DNA of 64,000 nucleotides, from contig NZ_MIGY01000002.1 of the NCBI RefSeq assembly GCF_002940665.1, positions 248,001 to 312,000 on the forward strand. Direction: 5' to 3'. The position numbers and the translations under genes are program-made. The first letter of the stretch is position 1. Every line of letters starts with the position of its first letter. A model generated the notes under the pieces. It did no database searches, was not told the origin of the DNA, and saw only the letters and a list, made by a program, of their open reading frames with translations. This DNA comes from Xanthomonas arboricola. GTDB taxonomy: Bacteria; Pseudomonadota; Gammaproteobacteria; Xanthomonadales; Xanthomonadaceae. Of this stretch, positions 63,215 through 64,000 are shown piece after piece.

Positions 63215-64000
63215 TTACCCACCGTGTTGCGCCAGCGCCCAGCCCACATGTTCGCGTACCAGCTCCGACGCGTCGTGGCGACGCGCCTCCAGTGCCGCCA
63301 ATACCTCCGGCGTGCCGGGCGCATTGCCCAGGCCCACCGCGATATTGCGCAGCCACCGCTGATGGCCGCTGCGACGGATCGGGCTGCCTTCGGTGCGGCG
63401 CAGGAACTCGGCTTCGTCCCAGGCAAACAGCTGCGGCAGCGTCGCCACATCCAGCTCGTTGCGGGCGCGGAAATCGGCTTCGTCGGTGCGCTGGGCGAAC
63501 TTGTTCCAGGGGCAGGCCAGCTGGCAGTCGTCGCAACCGAAGATGCGGTTGCCGATCGGCTTGCGCATCTGCTCGGGAATCGCGCCCTCGTGTTCGATGG
63601 TGAGATAGGCGATGCAGCGGCGCGCATCCAGTCGGTAGGGCGCGATGATGGCCTGGGTCGGGCAGATGTCGATGCAACGCGTGCAGGTGCCGCAATGCGC
63701 GGTGGCCGGGGTGTCGATGGGCAGTGGCAGATCGAGGTAGATCTCGCCCAGGAAGAACCACGACCCGCCGTTGCGATCGATCAGGCAGGTGTGTTTGCCG
63801 ATCCAGCCCAGCCCGGCATTGCGCGCCAGTGCGCGCTCCAGCACCGGTGCCGAATCCACGAAGACCCGATAGCCGAACGCGCCGACTTCGCCCTGGATGC
63901 GCTCGGCCAGTTTCTGCAGCCGGTTGCGCATCAGCTTGTGATAGTCGCGCCCCAGCGCGTATCGCGCCACGTAGGCGCGGCGGCCGTCGTGCAAGGTATT
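63215..64000 (-). CDS. queG: Epoxyqueuosine reductase QueG, partial (N-terminus outside window)
   Basis: About 261 residues of the C-terminal part; the beginning lies beyond 64000. Features: [72 protein letters not shown], and two iron-sulfur motifs, [17 protein letters not shown] and [12 protein letters not shown]. The reductase converts epoxyqueuosine to queuosine in tRNA using cobalamin. A HEAT-like tail follows ([24 protein letters not shown]). It ends 54 bases before xseA on the same strand. Confidence 0.95.
   Translation of the reverse strand, partial: NTLHDGRRAYVARYALGRDYHKLMRNRLQKLAERIQGEVGAFGYRVFVDSAPVLERALARNAGLGWIGKHTCLIDRNGGSWFFLGEIYLDLPLPIDTPATAHCGTCTRCIDICPTQAIIAPYRLDARRCIAYLTIEHEGAIPEQMRKPIGNRIFGCDDCQLACPWNKFAQRTDEADFRARNELDVATLPQLFAWDEAEFLRRTEGSPIRRSGHQRWLRNIAVGLGNAPGTPEVLAALEARRHDASELVREHVGWALAQHGG

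Overview
The window is high-GC DNA of a Xanthomonas-like gammaproteobacterium (family Xanthomonadaceae). This rests on overall gene content: petABC followed by sspAB, an H-NS-type protein ending in a W-S-G-x-G-R-x-P motif, a miaB-phoH-ybeY-corC block, and palindromic extragenic repeats of a type common in that genus. Assignments come from reading the translations; no database search was possible. Coding density is high. I see no complete prophage, insertion sequence or CRISPR array.

Region by region: (1) 1-2435 holds a DUF445 membrane protein cut by the window edge, a ParB-like protein, repeats, and the remnant of an omega-amino-acid aminotransferase. (2) 2436-7593 is a formate/oxalate-type module: OFA-family transporter, FdhD, an FdhF/YdeP-type molybdoenzyme and a small possible winged-helix protein. 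(3) 7594-8568 is a repeat-rich gap, followed by an MHS-type transporter. (4) 10096-12038 holds a bacteriohemerythrin with an FNR-type promoter and a REC-REC-GGDEF diguanylate cyclase. (5) 12135-30134 is a polyamine (putrescine) uptake and degradation island: puuB, two puuA paralogues, puuD, a PLP aminotransferase, a lipid-anchored PotF, potG-potH-potI and a succinate-semialdehyde dehydrogenase. A complete EmrAB plus outer-membrane-factor efflux pump sits between potF and potG.

(6) 30311-38348 (minus strand) is corA, a DUF4105 protein, corC, ybeY, phoH, two exported proteins of unknown function and miaB. A cluster of DnaA-box-like sequences lies between phoH and miaB. (7) 38418-41136 holds a GST and a divergent WYL-type regulator sharing a perfect palindrome, then a lytic transglycosylase. 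(8) 41513-45850 is petABC (cytochrome bc1) and sspA-sspB. (9) 46057-51704 holds a DUF3301 protein, a long Lhr-type helicase with a C-terminal frameshift, and a 3-methyladenine glycosylase. (10) 52006-55484 is a chemoreceptor with a sigma-28-type promoter, cheW, and a GAF plus degenerate-GGDEF protein. (11) 55690-64000 holds a 58-residue hydrophilic protein, tRNA-Ala(CGC), an H-NS-like protein, RNase D, a formylglycine-generating-enzyme-like lipoprotein, an AcvB/VirJ-like protein, xseA and a partial queG.

How they work together: the polyamine island can import putrescine (PotFGHI), convert it by gamma-glutamylation (PuuA, PuuB, PuuD) or direct transamination to GABA-level intermediates, and pass succinate semialdehyde to the dehydrogenase at 28770. 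The hemerythrin, diguanylate cyclase, chemoreceptor and CheW genes are sensory and motility functions. The best candidates for something new are the pump embedded in the polyamine island, the FNR-type promoter on the hemerythrin, the GST/WYL palindrome, the DnaA-box cluster and the CG-tract frameshift in the helicase.
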